Positions 1 through 8,065 of a stretch of 36,338 bases of DNA are shown here, piece by piece. The notes beneath the pieces are model-generated. The model ran no database searches. It was given only the letters and a program-made list of their open reading frames with translations, and was not told the origin of the DNA. Positions within the stretch are counted from its first letter, which is position 1, and every line of letters starts with the position of its first letter. The stretch spans positions 1 through 36,338 of the forward strand of contig CAYJXJ010000027.1 of assembly GCA_964374095.1 (NCBI GenBank), in the 5' to 3' direction. Position numbers and translations under genes: made by a program. The DNA is from CAYJXJ01 sp964374095. GTDB lineage: Bacteria; Elusimicrobiota; Elusimicrobia; UBA1565; UBA9628.

Positions 1-168
1 CTGTCCGCGGACTGGAAGCCGGTCATCGAGCTGCGCAAGTAGCGGCAAGACCGGCGCCGCGAAGCCGACGCCGAGTTCTACCGCCTGACCCTGGGCGGCT
101 GGGTGATGCTGTTTGAAGTCGACGACCCCGCGCGTCTTGTGACCGTGTTCGGGTTTCGGCGCGAATAG
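1..168 (+). pseudogene. possible RelE/ParE-like toxin remnant (C-terminal part)
   Basis: Frame 1 is open from the window edge to a TAG at 40-42 and then continues in the same frame to a TAG at 166-168. The second part reads FYRLTLGGWVMLFEVDD, then a short hydrophobic strand and FRRE. This resembles the last strands of RelE/ParE-type toxins, where a basic Tyr-Arg strand is followed by a (Y/F)E(V/I)DD strand and a valine-rich strand. The internal stop and the missing 5' end suggest a broken copy. The match is short and is the only evidence. It could equally be the tail of an unrelated gene. Confidence 0.27.
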
Positions 169-333
169 GACCTCCCCTGCCGCGAGAGGAAAACAACGAT
201 CTACACCTTACGACGCGGCAAACGGTGTCTGCGCGCTGGCGCGGTATTGGCCGCGCTGTCCGCGCCGCCGCATTTGCTGGGCCACCGCCGGATCACGACC
301 ACCGCGCGCTACACCCACATTATTCCAGCGTAA
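169..333 (+). pseudogene. tyrosine recombinase (phage-integrase family) C-terminal remnant
   Basis: The frame ending at TAA 331-333 finishes with LLGHRRITTTARYTHIIPA. This is the diagnostic tail of tyrosine recombinases: the LGH box, whose His belongs to the R-H-R-H-Y catalytic set, followed by TTxRYTH with the nucleophilic Tyr at codon 310-312. Nothing recognisable as the rest of the catalytic domain lies upstream in this frame, so only about the last 20 residues are convincing. I read it as the scar of an integrase or transposase-type recombinase at the edge of the accessory region. No intact start codon or RBS is seen. Confidence 0.5.
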
Positions 334-383
334 TAATTGCAGCCTGTCATGGCTCTTGTCCAGGATTACAATAGTAACAGTTG

Positions 384-421
384 TGTCATATATTGACATA
401 TAAGTTACTCTATGCTATACT
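384..421 (+). promoter_or_regulatory. sigma-70 promoter and probable operator of the XRE-ImmA gene
   Basis: A -35 TTGACA (393-398), a 17-base spacer and a -10 TATACT (416-421) give a near-consensus promoter. Transcription would start near 428, only a few bases before the AGGAGG ribosome site at 432-437. An inverted repeat TGTCA-N5-TGACA (384-398) overlaps the -35, and a wider pair, AGTAAC (373-378) / GTTACT (404-409), brackets it. These are the kind of sites an XRE repressor would use for autoregulation; that role is inferred. Confidence 0.7.
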
Positions 422-445
422 TTGGCAAGGTAGGAGGTGCCGCCC

Positions 446-1690
446 ATGGCGCTTGATCCAAAAGAGTTAGGCCAAAAATTGCAGCAAATCCGGGAGGCCA
501 AGCAGATCACCCAGATGTCCGCCGCTAAGGCCCTCGGCGTCTCTCGCGCGTACGTCGCGCAGATCGAAGCCGGCAACCGCCCGATCAACACCCTGCAACT
601 GGAGAAGCTCGCGGCGCTCTACGGCCGCGACGTGTGCGATTTTTTCGCACCCGCCGCCAAGGCGCGCGAGGCGACCGCTGTCTTCTTCCGCATTACGGAC
701 GAGCTAAAGCAGAAGATTGATAGGAAGGCGCTGGAGCCCAGCATTCGGCTGCTTCGGGAATACACTCATTTGGAGACGCTCCTCGGCCTGGACGCCAAGT
801 TCAAGCGCCCTATGAAGTACGAGGTCGCCGAGCCCACCAACACATGGGACGCCATCCAGATGGGACAGCAGATCGCCGAGGAAGAGCGCCAACGCCTTCA
901 GTTAGGGACCCGTCCCATCAAGGACATGGCGGAGCTGCTTGAGATCCAGGGCGTTCGCGTCCTGGGCGTCGCCATGGACGCGGACATCTCGGGCGTCTTC
1001 ATGGGCGACGAGCAGATCGGGCTCTCCATCCTGCTCAACACCGAACACCACAAATTCAGGCATGCCTTCACCTTGGCCCATGAATACTGCCACGCGTTGT
1101 CCGACCGCGATCGGACCACGGTGGTCAGCAGCGCGAAGACGGGCAAGGACCTGATCGAGGTGCGCGCCAACTCTTTCGCGGCCGCGTTCCTGCTTCCCAA
1201 GGCCGGAGTCGAGGCCTTCTTCCAGAGCCTCGGTAAGGCCGGCTCGACCCGGTCGTATCTGGCGTCGACCGGGGCAGAGCCCTCCTCCGGCGAGCAGAGA
1301 AGGCCCGCCGCGGCCGCGCAGATCCAGCTCTACGACATCGTGCATCTCCGGCATCACTACGGCGTGAGCTGGGACGCCGTCGTCTATCGGCTGCAGAACC
1401 TCGGGCTCATCAGCAAAGACGAAAGCGCCGAGCTCCTGGAGAAGACGGAGGAGGCCAATCTCCTCAGCCGCGCCATCAAGCTGGAGACCAAGGCCTCCGC
1501 CGAAGAGAAAAAGTTTGAGAACAGGGACTTTGCCGCGCGCTTCTTCTCCTTGGGAGTCGATGCCTACCGGCAGGAGATAATCTCTCTTAAGAAATTGGAG
1601 GAGCTCATGGAGTTCATCGACATAGCGCCTAATCAGCTCAAGGAGATACTCCGGAAGGCAGGAATATCAGAGAAGGCGGCCGCGAGATAG
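446..1690 (+). CDS. XRE-family HTH regulator fused to ImmA/IrrE metallopeptidase
   Basis: The 414-residue product has an N-terminal XRE/Cro helix-turn-helix (about residues 5-65) and a COG2856 ImmA/IrrE-type zinc peptidase domain (about 140-260). The zinc motif HEYCH lies at about 212-216, with a downstream EVRANSFAAAFLLP segment carrying the usual glutamate ligand. A helical tail follows. The ATG at 446 is chosen because AGGAGG (432-437) is 8 bases upstream; a GTG at 437 would overlap that site. Proteins of this architecture repress mobile-element or toxin genes and can relieve repression by cleaving a regulator. A PIN-domain gene follows after 18 bases, so the pair is probably a toxin-antitoxin-like unit with this protein as autoregulated antitoxin (inference). 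The protease target cannot be told from sequence. Confidence 0.88.
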   Translation: MALDPKELGQKLQQIREAKQITQMSAAKALGVSRAYVAQIEAGNRPINTLQLEKLAALYGRDVCDFFAPAAKAREATAVFFRITDELKQKIDRKALEPSIRLLREYTHLETLLGLDAKFKRPMKYEVAEPTNTWDAIQMGQQIAEEERQRLQLGTRPIKDMAELLEIQGVRVLGVAMDADISGVFMGDEQIGLSILLNTEHHKFRHAFTLAHEYCHALSDRDRTTVVSSAKTGKDLIEVRANSFAAAFLLPKAGVEAFFQSLGKAGSTRSYLASTGAEPSSGEQRRPAAAAQIQLYDIVHLRHHYGVSWDAVVYRLQNLGLISKDESAELLEKTEEANLLSRAIKLETKASAEEKKFENRDFAARFFSLGVDAYRQEIISLKKLEELMEFIDIAPNQLKEILRKAGISEKAAAR

Positions 1691-1708
1691 TTCGACGGAG
1701 CCATTCCA

Positions 1709-2173
1709 GTGACAGCGCAGCCGGAAAGACGGCCCGTCCTGCTCGACGCGACGGTCCTCATCAATCTGATCAACATGGGGCAGCTCGGCATCTTGCCGCG
1801 GCTTCAGGGTTTCAAGTTTTGGGCGCCGAACCACGTCAGGGACGAGGTCCATCGCCGGAACCATCGCCTTCAGCTCCGCAAGGCCCTGCACGCCGGCTGG
1901 ATCGAAGAGTTGGAGGTCGTCGACCCGGCCGAGGCCGAGCTTTACGCGCAGTACCGCTCGAGGTTCGGCCAAGGCGAATCCGCCTGCATGGCGGTGGCCG
2001 GCACCCGGGGCTGGTCCGTCGCCTCAGACGACCGGGCCGTCAAGCGCGACGTGGCCCGTACCATGGGCGAGGGCCGGCTGATCGATACGAAGGGCCTCTT
2101 GGAGTCCGCGGTGACGGCCGGCCTCATGGAACGTGCCGACTTCGAGCAGATTTGCGACAGACTTGGGCTTTGA
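1709..2173 (+). CDS. PIN-domain protein (DUF3368-like), probable RNase toxin
   Basis: The 154-residue protein starts at a GTG with GACGGAG 8 bases upstream. It opens with VLLDATVLINL, the first PIN-domain acidic motif (Asp13). A mid-protein RDEVHRR follows, then GESACMAVA and WSVASDDRAVKRDV, which match the GE-A and SDD motifs of PIN nucleases. These acidic residues would bind Mg2+ or Mn2+ for single-stranded RNA cleavage. It lies 18 bases after the XRE-ImmA gene and has no promoter of its own that I can see, so co-transcription is likely. The toxin role is inferred from context. A catalytically active nuclease is plausible because the acidic positions are intact. Confidence 0.8.
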   Translation: MTAQPERRPVLLDATVLINLINMGQLGILPRLQGFKFWAPNHVRDEVHRRNHRLQLRKALHAGWIEELEVVDPAEAELYAQYRSRFGQGESACMAVAGTRGWSVASDDRAVKRDVARTMGEGRLIDTKGLLESAVTAGLMERADFEQICDRLGL

Positions 2174-2222
2174 GCCCAGGAGGACGTCAAAATAGGAAAG
2201 CGTAGCTATCGTGTGCGGAGGT

Positions 2223-2279
2223 CTCCCGCGCGATTCGGGCCGCGGTGGTCCGCTGAACCACGGCCCGCCGGCCCGGGAG
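2223..2279. terminator. GC-rich hairpin between convergent genes
   Basis: The 114-base gap between the PIN gene and the convergent serS 3' end contains nested complementary arms: CTCCCG (2223-2228) with CGGGAG (2274-2279), and CGGGCCG..GGT with ACCACGGCCCG around 2236-2267. No T-tract follows on either strand, so this is at best a weak or Rho-type bidirectional terminator. Confidence 0.3.
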
Positions 2280-2287
2280 TGCGGCTA

Positions 2288-3601
2288 TCAGCGCGCCGCG
2301 GCGCCGGGCGGCGCGATCGACGCCGCGCCGAAGCGCGCCCGCAGGACATCGGGGACTACGACCGAGCCGTCGGCCTGCTGCCCATTCTCAAGTATGGCCG
2401 CGAAAAGCCGCCCGGCCGCCACGCCCGAGCCGTTCAGGGTGTGGACGAACTCGGGATCTCCCTGGGGGCCCCGCCGAAAGCGCGCGTTCATCCGCCGCGC
2501 CTGGAAGTCGCCGCAGTCGGAGCACGAGGAGACCTCCCGGAACTTCCCCTCGGCCGCCATCCAAACCTCGAGATCGTAAGTCTTGCGGGACGAAAACCCC
2601 AGGTCTCCGGCGCAGAGCTCGACGACTTGGTAGGGAAGCTCCAAGGCCTTGAGCACGGCCTCGGCGTCGGCCGTCAGCCGCTCCAGCGCCGCCAGGGAGT
2701 CCTCGGGCTTGGCGATCCAGACCAGCTCGACCTTGTTGAATTGGTGGTTGCGGATCATCCCCCGGACATCCTTCCCGTAGGACCCGGATTCCTGGCGAAA
2801 GCACGCGGTCAGGGCCGCGAGCTTCATGGGCAGCGCCGTTTCCGGCAGTATCTGTCCGCGCACGAGGTTGGTCAACGGCACCTCGGCGGTCGGGATGAGA
2901 TAGAGCTCGTGGGCCTCGCCCTCGCCGGCCGCGGTGCGATAAAGGTCCGCCGCGAACTTGGGAAGCTGCCCGGTGCCTTCGAGTATCTCGGGCCGCGCGA
3001 GCAGGGGGGGGCAGACTTCCTCGTAGCCCCGCCCCAGCTGTTCGTCGAGCATCCACTGGGAGAGGGCGCGTTCAAGCCTCGCCCCCGCTCCGCGCAGCAG
3101 GGCGAAGCGCGAACCGGCCAGGCCGGCGCCCGCGCCAAAATCAAGGATCCCCAATCTCTCCCCCGCCGTCTGGTGGTCCGCGACTTTGAAGGTTTTCTCC
3201 CTCGGGGGGGGACCCGCCCGCGCCACCCGGTTGTCCTCGGGGCCCCGGCCCTGCGGCACCGACTCGTGGGGGGGATTGGGCAAACCCAGCGCGGCCTGAC
3301 GCAACGCCGCGGTCAGGGACCGCAGTTCCTCTTCTCCGGACTCCAACTCGCCCTTAAGCCGGCCCGCCTCGGCCTTGAGCGCTTCGGCGGTCTGCGTGTC
3401 TCCCGCGGCCATGGCGGCGCCGATGCTCTTGGAGGCGGCGTTGCGGCGGGCGCGTAGCGCCTCCACGCGGCCCAATCGCTCCCGCTGCCGCGAGTCCAGG
3501 GCGATGAGATCCGCCAAGGCGGGGAGGTAGCGTCCGCCGCGGCTGGCGCAGGCGCGCCTCAGGGCTTCCTCCCCGCCGCGCAGGGACTTCAGGTCGATCA
3601 T
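2288..3601 (-). CDS. serS: seryl-tRNA synthetase
   Basis: Class II aminoacyl-tRNA synthetase of 437 residues that charges tRNA-Ser (and tRNA-Sec) with serine in the cytoplasm. The first about 110 residues are the arginine- and glutamate-rich antiparallel coiled-coil arm that grips the tRNA long variable arm. The catalytic domain shows TAEVPLTNL, motif 2 with CFRQESGSYGKD, the serine/ATP region EVSSCSDCGDFQARR, and motif 3 near the C-terminus as LNGSGVAAGR. Length is close to the family norm of about 425-430. It is the last gene of the minus-strand run gyrA / small exported protein / serS, starting 4 bases after the preceding stop, so it is probably expressed from the gyr operon. Confidence 0.97.
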   Translation of the reverse strand: MIDLKSLRGGEEALRRACASRGGRYLPALADLIALDSRQRERLGRVEALRARRNAASKSIGAAMAAGDTQTAEALKAEAGRLKGELESGEEELRSLTAALRQAALGLPNPPHESVPQGRGPEDNRVARAGPPPREKTFKVADHQTAGERLGILDFGAGAGLAGSRFALLRGAGARLERALSQWMLDEQLGRGYEEVCPPLLARPEILEGTGQLPKFAADLYRTAAGEGEAHELYLIPTAEVPLTNLVRGQILPETALPMKLAALTACFRQESGSYGKDVRGMIRNHQFNKVELVWIAKPEDSLAALERLTADAEAVLKALELPYQVVELCAGDLGFSSRKTYDLEVWMAAEGKFREVSSCSDCGDFQARRMNARFRRGPQGDPEFVHTLNGSGVAAGRLFAAILENGQQADGSVVVPDVLRARFGAASIAPPGAAAR

Positions 3602-3605
3602 GCGG

Positions 3606-4112
3606 TCACGGCCGCAGCGGGAGCGTGCTTTCGAATGTCTGGATGGGGGAGGTCTGGCCTCGGTGCGGCTCGACCATCACCTGCAGCTTGATCTCGGTGG
3701 GGGAAAATCCGCTCCGGGCGACGCGCTTGAGATAAATCCTGACGAGTTCGGTCGAGTCCAAGGATGTCTCCAAACTTTGGTGCGGGCCTAGGCGCGGCAC
3801 CCGCTTCTGCTCGATGAGAAACGGCACCGACCACACCCCCTCCTGTCCCGCCGCCGATGACAGCCGCGCTGAAAGGCAGTACCGCAGCAGTATGCCCTCG
3901 ACTTCCTTGGGGCCGCGGTTGGCCACGGTGAGCCTCGCGCGCAGCCGTCCACTGAGGTGCGACCCCGCCGCCTTGAGCTCTCCGATATCGGTAAACCGGC
4001 GCTGGGGCGGCCGGCCGGCGCCGAGCTGCCAGCGGACTCCCTCCAGGCGCACCTGCGCCCGGACCGCTTGGGGCCACAGCGCCAGCGCCAGCAATAGGAC
4101 GCTAGCCCGCAT
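3606..4112 (-). CDS. small exported protein of unknown function
   Basis: A 168-residue protein beginning MRASVLLLALALWPQAVRA, a typical Sec signal peptide with a likely cleavage after Ala-Arg-Ala. The mature part has a beta-rich composition with alternating hydrophobic residues (RARLTVANRGPKEVEGILLR), suggesting an immunoglobulin-like or other all-beta periplasmic domain, but I do not recognise a family. The start is set at the ATG at 4112 because the signal peptide begins there; the longer open frame back to 4187 only adds a poor Arg/Trp-rich stretch inside gyrA. It overlaps the end of gyrA by 11 bases and is followed by serS after 4 bases, so it is translationally linked to both. Confidence 0.7.
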   Translation of the reverse strand: MRASVLLLALALWPQAVRAQVRLEGVRWQLGAGRPPQRRFTDIGELKAAGSHLSGRLRARLTVANRGPKEVEGILLRYCLSARLSSAAGQEGVWSVPFLIEQKRVPRLGPHQSLETSLDSTELVRIYLKRVARSGFSPTEIKLQVMVEPHRGQTSPIQTFESTLPLRP

Positions 4113-6609
4113 GGGGCAGGGGCAGTTCCGGGCTGATCGGCGGCTCCATCGCGATGGGCGCCACGCGCGCCACCTTGTCGCCCTCATCGAGCCTCACCAA
4201 CCGCACGCCTTGGGTGTTGCGGGAGATCGCCTTGATCTCCTTGCAGCGCAGCCGGATGGCCTTGCCCTTCTCGGTCATCACCATCAGATCGTCGTCGTTG
4301 GTCACAAGCTTCACCCCGATGACGATCCCGTTGCGGTCGGTTGTCTTTATCGTGATGATGCCGCCGCCGCCGCGGTGCTGGCCCCGGTACTCGGAAAGCT
4401 CCGTGCGCTTGCCGTAGCCGTTCTGGCACACGGTGAGCAGGGTCTTCTTGGTGTTGGGGGGGAAGGCTTCCAGGCCGATGACCTGATCGCCCCTGTCCAG
4501 GCGGATGCCGCGCACGCCGCCGGCCGTCCGCCCCATGGCCCGGACGTCGGTCTCCGGGAAGCGGATCGACATGCCGTCCTTGGTTCCGATCATCAACTCG
4601 TCCTTGCCGCCGGTGTGCTGAACCTCCACCAGAACGTCCCCCTCATCGAGAGAGATGGCGTTGATGCCGGTCCTGCGGATGTTCTCAAACTCCGCGAGCG
4701 CGGTTTTTTTGACGGTGCCGTTGCGCGTGCACATCGCCAGGAAGGTCTCCTGGCCCTTCTTCTCCTCGAAGGAGCGGATCGCGATCGAGGAGGTGACCTT
4801 CTCCTCGCCGGTGAGGGCGAGGAGATTCACGATGGCCTTTCCCCGGGAGGTGCGGTTTCCTTCCGGTATCTCGTAGGCGCGCAGGGAGAAAACCCGGCCG
4901 CGGTTTGTGAAGAAAAGAAGCGCGGCGTGCGTGTCGGTGATGAAGAAGTGCTCGATGAAGTCCTCTTCCTTGACGTCGGCGCCGGTGATGCCCTTTCCCC
5001 CGCGTCCCTGGGCCGAGTAGGTGGCCACGGGGATGCGCTTGATGTAGCCCGTGTTGGAGAGGGAAATCACGACCTCTTCCTTGGCGATGAGGTCCTCAAG
5101 GGTCATTTCCGCGGCTTCCGTCGTGATCTGAGTCTGCCGCGCCTTGCCGAACTTCTCGCGCACCTCGTCAAGCTCCTTGGCCACGATCGCCATGACCTTG
5201 CGGAGGTCGGCCAGGATCGCCTTGTACTCCGCGATCTTCTTCATGAGCCCATCGTACTCGTCCTGAAGCTCCGAGACGGAAAGCCTGGTCAGCTGCGCCA
5301 GGCGCATATCCAGTATGGCCTGAGCCTGGATCTTGCTGAGTTCGAATGCCTTGATGAGCTCGGCCCGGGCCTCGTCCGGGTCCTTGGCGCCCCGGATGAT
5401 TTTGACCACCCGATCGATGTTCTTGACGGCGATCAGGAATCCTTCCAGGATATGGCTCCGGTCCAGGGCCTTGCGCAGTTGGAACTTGGTCCGCCGGATC
5501 ACCACGGTTTTGCGGTGGCCGATGAAATGCCCCAGCATCTCCCGGACGGGCAGCACGCGGGGCCGGCCGTCCACCAAGGACAGCATGATGACGCCGAAGG
5601 AGGTCTCAAGCTGGGTGTGCTTGAAGAGTTGGTTCAAGACCACGTTGGCGTTGCCGTCGCGCTTGATCTCGATGACGACCCGCATGCCCGCGCGGTCGGA
5701 TTCATCCCGAATATCGGAGATATCCGGAATTTTCTTATCGCGGACGAGGGCGGCGATGGTCTCAAGCAGCGCGGCCTTATTGACCATGTACGGGAGTTCC
5801 GTCACGATGACGGCCTGGCGGTTGCCTTTAATGTCCTCGATTTCCGTCTTGGCCTGAACGCGCACCGATCCCCGGCCCGATTCGAAGTACTCCCGGATGC
5901 CGGCCTTTCCGCGGACGATCCCGCCCGTGGGGAAGTCCGGGCCCTTCATGATCTTCAAGATCTCCTTGCTCTCGAGCTTGGGGTCCTTGATCAGCGCCCC
6001 GGCCGCCTCGCAGGTTTCGGCGAGGTTGTGGGGGGGGATGTTGGTCGCCATGCCCACCGCGATGCCGGATGAGCCGTTGACGAGGAGATTCGGCGCGCGC
6101 GCGGGCAGCACCAGGGGCTCCTGCGTCGTCCCGTCGAAATTCGGCGCGAAATTGACGGTGTCCTGGTCGATATCCGCCAGGAGCTCCTCGCCGAACCTCG
6201 AGAGCCGGCACTCGGTGTAGCGGTAGGCCGCCGCCGGGTCGCCGTCCACCGAGCCGAAATTCCCCTGGCCGTCGATGAGGGGATGGAGCAGGGAGAAGGT
6301 CTGCACCATGCGCACCATGGAGTCATAGACGGCCGAGTCCCCGTGGGGATGGTATTTCTTGAGCACTTCGCCGACCACGCCGGCGCACTTGGAGTATTTC
6401 TTGTTCGACGCCAGCCCCTCGTCGTGCATGGCGTAGAGGATGCGCCGGTGCACGGGTTTGAGTCCATCGCGCACGTCCGGGAGCGCCCGGCCCACGATCA
6501 CCGACATCGAGTAGTCGATGTAGGAGGACTCCATCTCGGCGCCGATGTCGCGGGAAATCGTATTTCCGAGGGGCTCGGGCACCAGCGCCGGCTGTTCGGG
6601 ATGGCTCAT
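4102..6609 (-). CDS. gyrA: DNA gyrase subunit A
   Basis: The 835-residue GyrA forms the A2B2 gyrase that introduces negative supercoils. The breakage-reunion domain is clear: YIDYSMSVIVGRALPDVRDG near residue 30, HPHGDSAVYD at 87-96, and AAAYRYTECRL with catalytic Tyr131. The quinolone-determining positions are wild type (Ser92 and Asp96, equivalent to E. coli Ser83 and Asp87). The C-terminal pinwheel domain carries a GyrA-box-like QGRGGKG, one residue off the canonical QRRGGKG, which still supports gyrase rather than topoisomerase IV. The start ATG is at 6609, 7 bases after the LPP20-like gene. It shares the minus strand with gyrB but is separated from it by about 2.7 kb of accessory genes. 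Confidence 0.97.
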   Translation of the reverse strand: MSHPEQPALVPEPLGNTISRDIGAEMESSYIDYSMSVIVGRALPDVRDGLKPVHRRILYAMHDEGLASNKKYSKCAGVVGEVLKKYHPHGDSAVYDSMVRMVQTFSLLHPLIDGQGNFGSVDGDPAAAYRYTECRLSRFGEELLADIDQDTVNFAPNFDGTTQEPLVLPARAPNLLVNGSSGIAVGMATNIPPHNLAETCEAAGALIKDPKLESKEILKIMKGPDFPTGGIVRGKAGIREYFESGRGSVRVQAKTEIEDIKGNRQAVIVTELPYMVNKAALLETIAALVRDKKIPDISDIRDESDRAGMRVVIEIKRDGNANVVLNQLFKHTQLETSFGVIMLSLVDGRPRVLPVREMLGHFIGHRKTVVIRRTKFQLRKALDRSHILEGFLIAVKNIDRVVKIIRGAKDPDEARAELIKAFELSKIQAQAILDMRLAQLTRLSVSELQDEYDGLMKKIAEYKAILADLRKVMAIVAKELDEVREKFGKARQTQITTEAAEMTLEDLIAKEEVVISLSNTGYIKRIPVATYSAQGRGGKGITGADVKEEDFIEHFFITDTHAALLFFTNRGRVFSLRAYEIPEGNRTSRGKAIVNLLALTGEEKVTSSIAIRSFEEKKGQETFLAMCTRNGTVKKTALAEFENIRRTGINAISLDEGDVLVEVQHTGGKDELMIGTKDGMSIRFPETDVRAMGRTAGGVRGIRLDRGDQVIGLEAFPPNTKKTLLTVCQNGYGKRTELSEYRGQHRGGGGIITIKTTDRNGIVIGVKLVTNDDDLMVMTEKGKAIRLRCKEIKAISRNTQGVRLVRLDEGDKVARVAPIAMEPPISPELPLPHAG

Positions 6610-6616
6610 TTTTTCT

Positions 6617-7333
6617 CTACTTTAGTTCCATAGCATGTTGATATAGGCGATAGCCGGAACAGTCTCGGACGCTTTGGTAATAGTCACTCTCAACTAGACA
6701 CTGCGCCACGCCCGACTCAAAGATAACCCAAACTTTTCCGTAATTGAGATTGCCGTATTGGTCCGAGCGCGCCTGACCAACAAAACTCAGGACATCTTCC
6801 TTGGTCATCCCACTTCGGACACGGTTAACAGCCAGGCTGCTCTGCCGCTCGATTTGTTCCAATCGCGCCGCGTACTTTTCATCAAGCCCGCGCATCTCCG
6901 TTTGAATCTTCTCCAATCGAGCCACCGCGCCGCGCTTGACCTCCAACTCGGCGGTCTTTGACTCTTCAAACTTCCTGTAATTGGCCTCCGCCTTCTTTGT
7001 GCCGGCCTCTTTCTTACGAAGAAGCGCCCCATGATCAACCCTCATAAGCCTAAAAACATTAAAGGTGCCGTTGCTATTTGTCTCGGAGAACGTCATCTGA
7101 GTTTCTATCTCAAGACCACTGAGATCCGAAACCTGCGCGAAGTTCTGGACCTCGATCTTCCCATTCTCGAATGCCTTCTTCCTTCCCTCTTCTTCGGTCT
7201 TCACGCTGGACGCCGCCCCAACCACATACAGATGCTCATCCTCGATGTACGAACTTTTCTCCGTCCAAAACGGCCTGGTCCCAGCGACCGCTTGCCCGCT
7301 GAGTAAGGCGGCTAGGACTATTGTCGTCCTCAT
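6617..7333 (-). CDS. LPP20-like secreted protein with coiled coil and SmpA/OmlA-like tail
   Basis: A 238-residue protein with a short signal peptide (MRTTIVLAALLSGQAVAGT). Residues about 20-100 (PFWTEKSSYIEDEHLYVVGA, then repeated Glu/Lys/Ala) resemble the LPP20 family of envelope proteins. Residues about 105-165 are charged and heptad-like, probably a coiled coil. The last about 70 residues (SGMTKEDVLSFVGQA..., then a Tyr/Gly/Val-rich strand) resemble the SmpA/OmlA fold seen in outer-membrane assembly proteins. There is no lipobox cysteine at the signal end, so it is probably soluble periplasmic. Its ATG overlaps the HEPN gene stop by four bases (ATGA). Base composition looks AT-richer than gyrA or gyrB. 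Confidence 0.6.
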   Translation of the reverse strand: MRTTIVLAALLSGQAVAGTRPFWTEKSSYIEDEHLYVVGAASSVKTEEEGRKKAFENGKIEVQNFAQVSDLSGLEIETQMTFSETNSNGTFNVFRLMRVDHGALLRKKEAGTKKAEANYRKFEESKTAELEVKRGAVARLEKIQTEMRGLDEKYAARLEQIERQSSLAVNRVRSGMTKEDVLSFVGQARSDQYGNLNYGKVWVIFESGVAQCLVESDYYQSVRDCSGYRLYQHAMELK

Positions 7334-7728
7334 GGGATTCCTTGATCCAAGCGTCCGCGGACAAAAGTTCTTGTCGCTTCTGCGAGCCGCAGGGCCTCGG
7401 CGGCGTCTTCTCGGGTCGGCTCCTCTCCAATACCCGGGTAGCGAACGGTAACCGCGTAGTTGGACAGCTTAACTTGCTCGGTTTTAGACAGAGCTGGCCT
7501 GGCGCTCTCGGGCAATTGCTCGATTAGCACGTTGATGTCGTGACCCTTGGCAACGCGGAGTCCGTTAAATGCCAGAAGCCCCTTAATTTGTTTCTCCACA
7601 GCCTGTTGCGCATGGAAACAGACAATGTCGTATGGGCAGTCGTCCCCTAAGCCCAAGGTGTGCCTGGCAGCCACCAAATCATGGTCGGCCTTTTCGATCC
7701 ACTGACGGGCGACTTCTCCCTGGGTCAT
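7330..7728 (-). CDS. HEPN-domain protein (toxin partner of MNT nucleotidyltransferase)
   Basis: 132 residues, all helical. FHAQQAVEKQIKGLL is the signature helix of COG2250-type HEPN proteins and is followed by KGHDINVLI, the typical second-helix His-Asp. A later LSNYAVTVRYPG holds the conserved Arg-Tyr-Pro. HEPN proteins are RNases or ribonuclease-like toxins whose activity is blocked by a cognate minimal nucleotidyltransferase. The ATG overlaps the MNT stop (ATGA at 7725-7728), so the two are translationally coupled, as in known MNT/HEPN modules. Which partner is toxic here is inferred. Confidence 0.88.
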   Translation of the reverse strand: MTQGEVARQWIEKADHDLVAARHTLGLGDDCPYDIVCFHAQQAVEKQIKGLLAFNGLRVAKGHDINVLIEQLPESARPALSKTEQVKLSNYAVTVRYPGIGEEPTREDAAEALRLAEATRTFVRGRLDQGIP

Positions 7729-8057
7729 GCCGACCGGGCGTAGAGGACCTTGCCCTCGCTCGCCAGAATATTTCCCATCGTTCCGGTTAGATTCCTCTGT
7801 TCCTCGTAGTCCTGTTTCGTCAACACTACCACATCCTTGCCCACGCCCATGCCGTGCAATGCTACGCCAATCTCCACGGCTTTGTCCATGCGCCGGCCAT
7901 CGAGCCGGGGAAAAATTACGGCCAAATCCACGTCGCTGTCCGGGGTGGCGTCGCCGCGGGCATGAGAGCCAAACAAGATCACCGTTTCGGGGTCAAACGC
8001 CGCTACGATCCTCCGGACCATTTCCACGATCACCGGCTGGGCCTGCGACGATGTCAT
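7725..8057 (-). CDS. MNT-type nucleotidyltransferase (antitoxin of MNT/HEPN pair)
   Basis: A 110-residue minimal nucleotidyltransferase. The signature GSHARGDATPDSDVDLAVI contains the G-S motif, then D-x-D that binds Mg2+ and ATP. A third acidic residue is expected in KDVVVLTKQD. In characterised systems the MNT protein AMPylates the HEPN toxin to silence it. It precedes HEPN with a 4-base overlap and lies 8 bases after the stop of the decayed AAA ATPase frame. Confidence 0.88.
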   Translation of the reverse strand: MTSSQAQPVIVEMVRRIVAAFDPETVILFGSHARGDATPDSDVDLAVIFPRLDGRRMDKAVEIGVALHGMGVGKDVVVLTKQDYEEQRNLTGTMGNILASEGKVLYARSA

Positions 8058-8065
8058 AGCAGGAT

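Noticed and set aside
2213..3457. Plus-strand open frame opposite serS
   Set aside because: Antisense shadow of serS, with low-complexity Arg/Gly/Leu composition and no motif.
4113..4187. Longer start for the small exported protein
   Set aside because: It would place 25 Arg/Trp-rich residues in front of a textbook signal peptide and deepen the overlap with gyrA.
3814..6072. Long plus-strand open frame opposite gyrA (about 750 codons)
   Set aside because: It is the antisense of gyrA in a high-GC region, rich in Asp/His/Leu with no recognisable domain. gyrA on the other strand is unambiguous.
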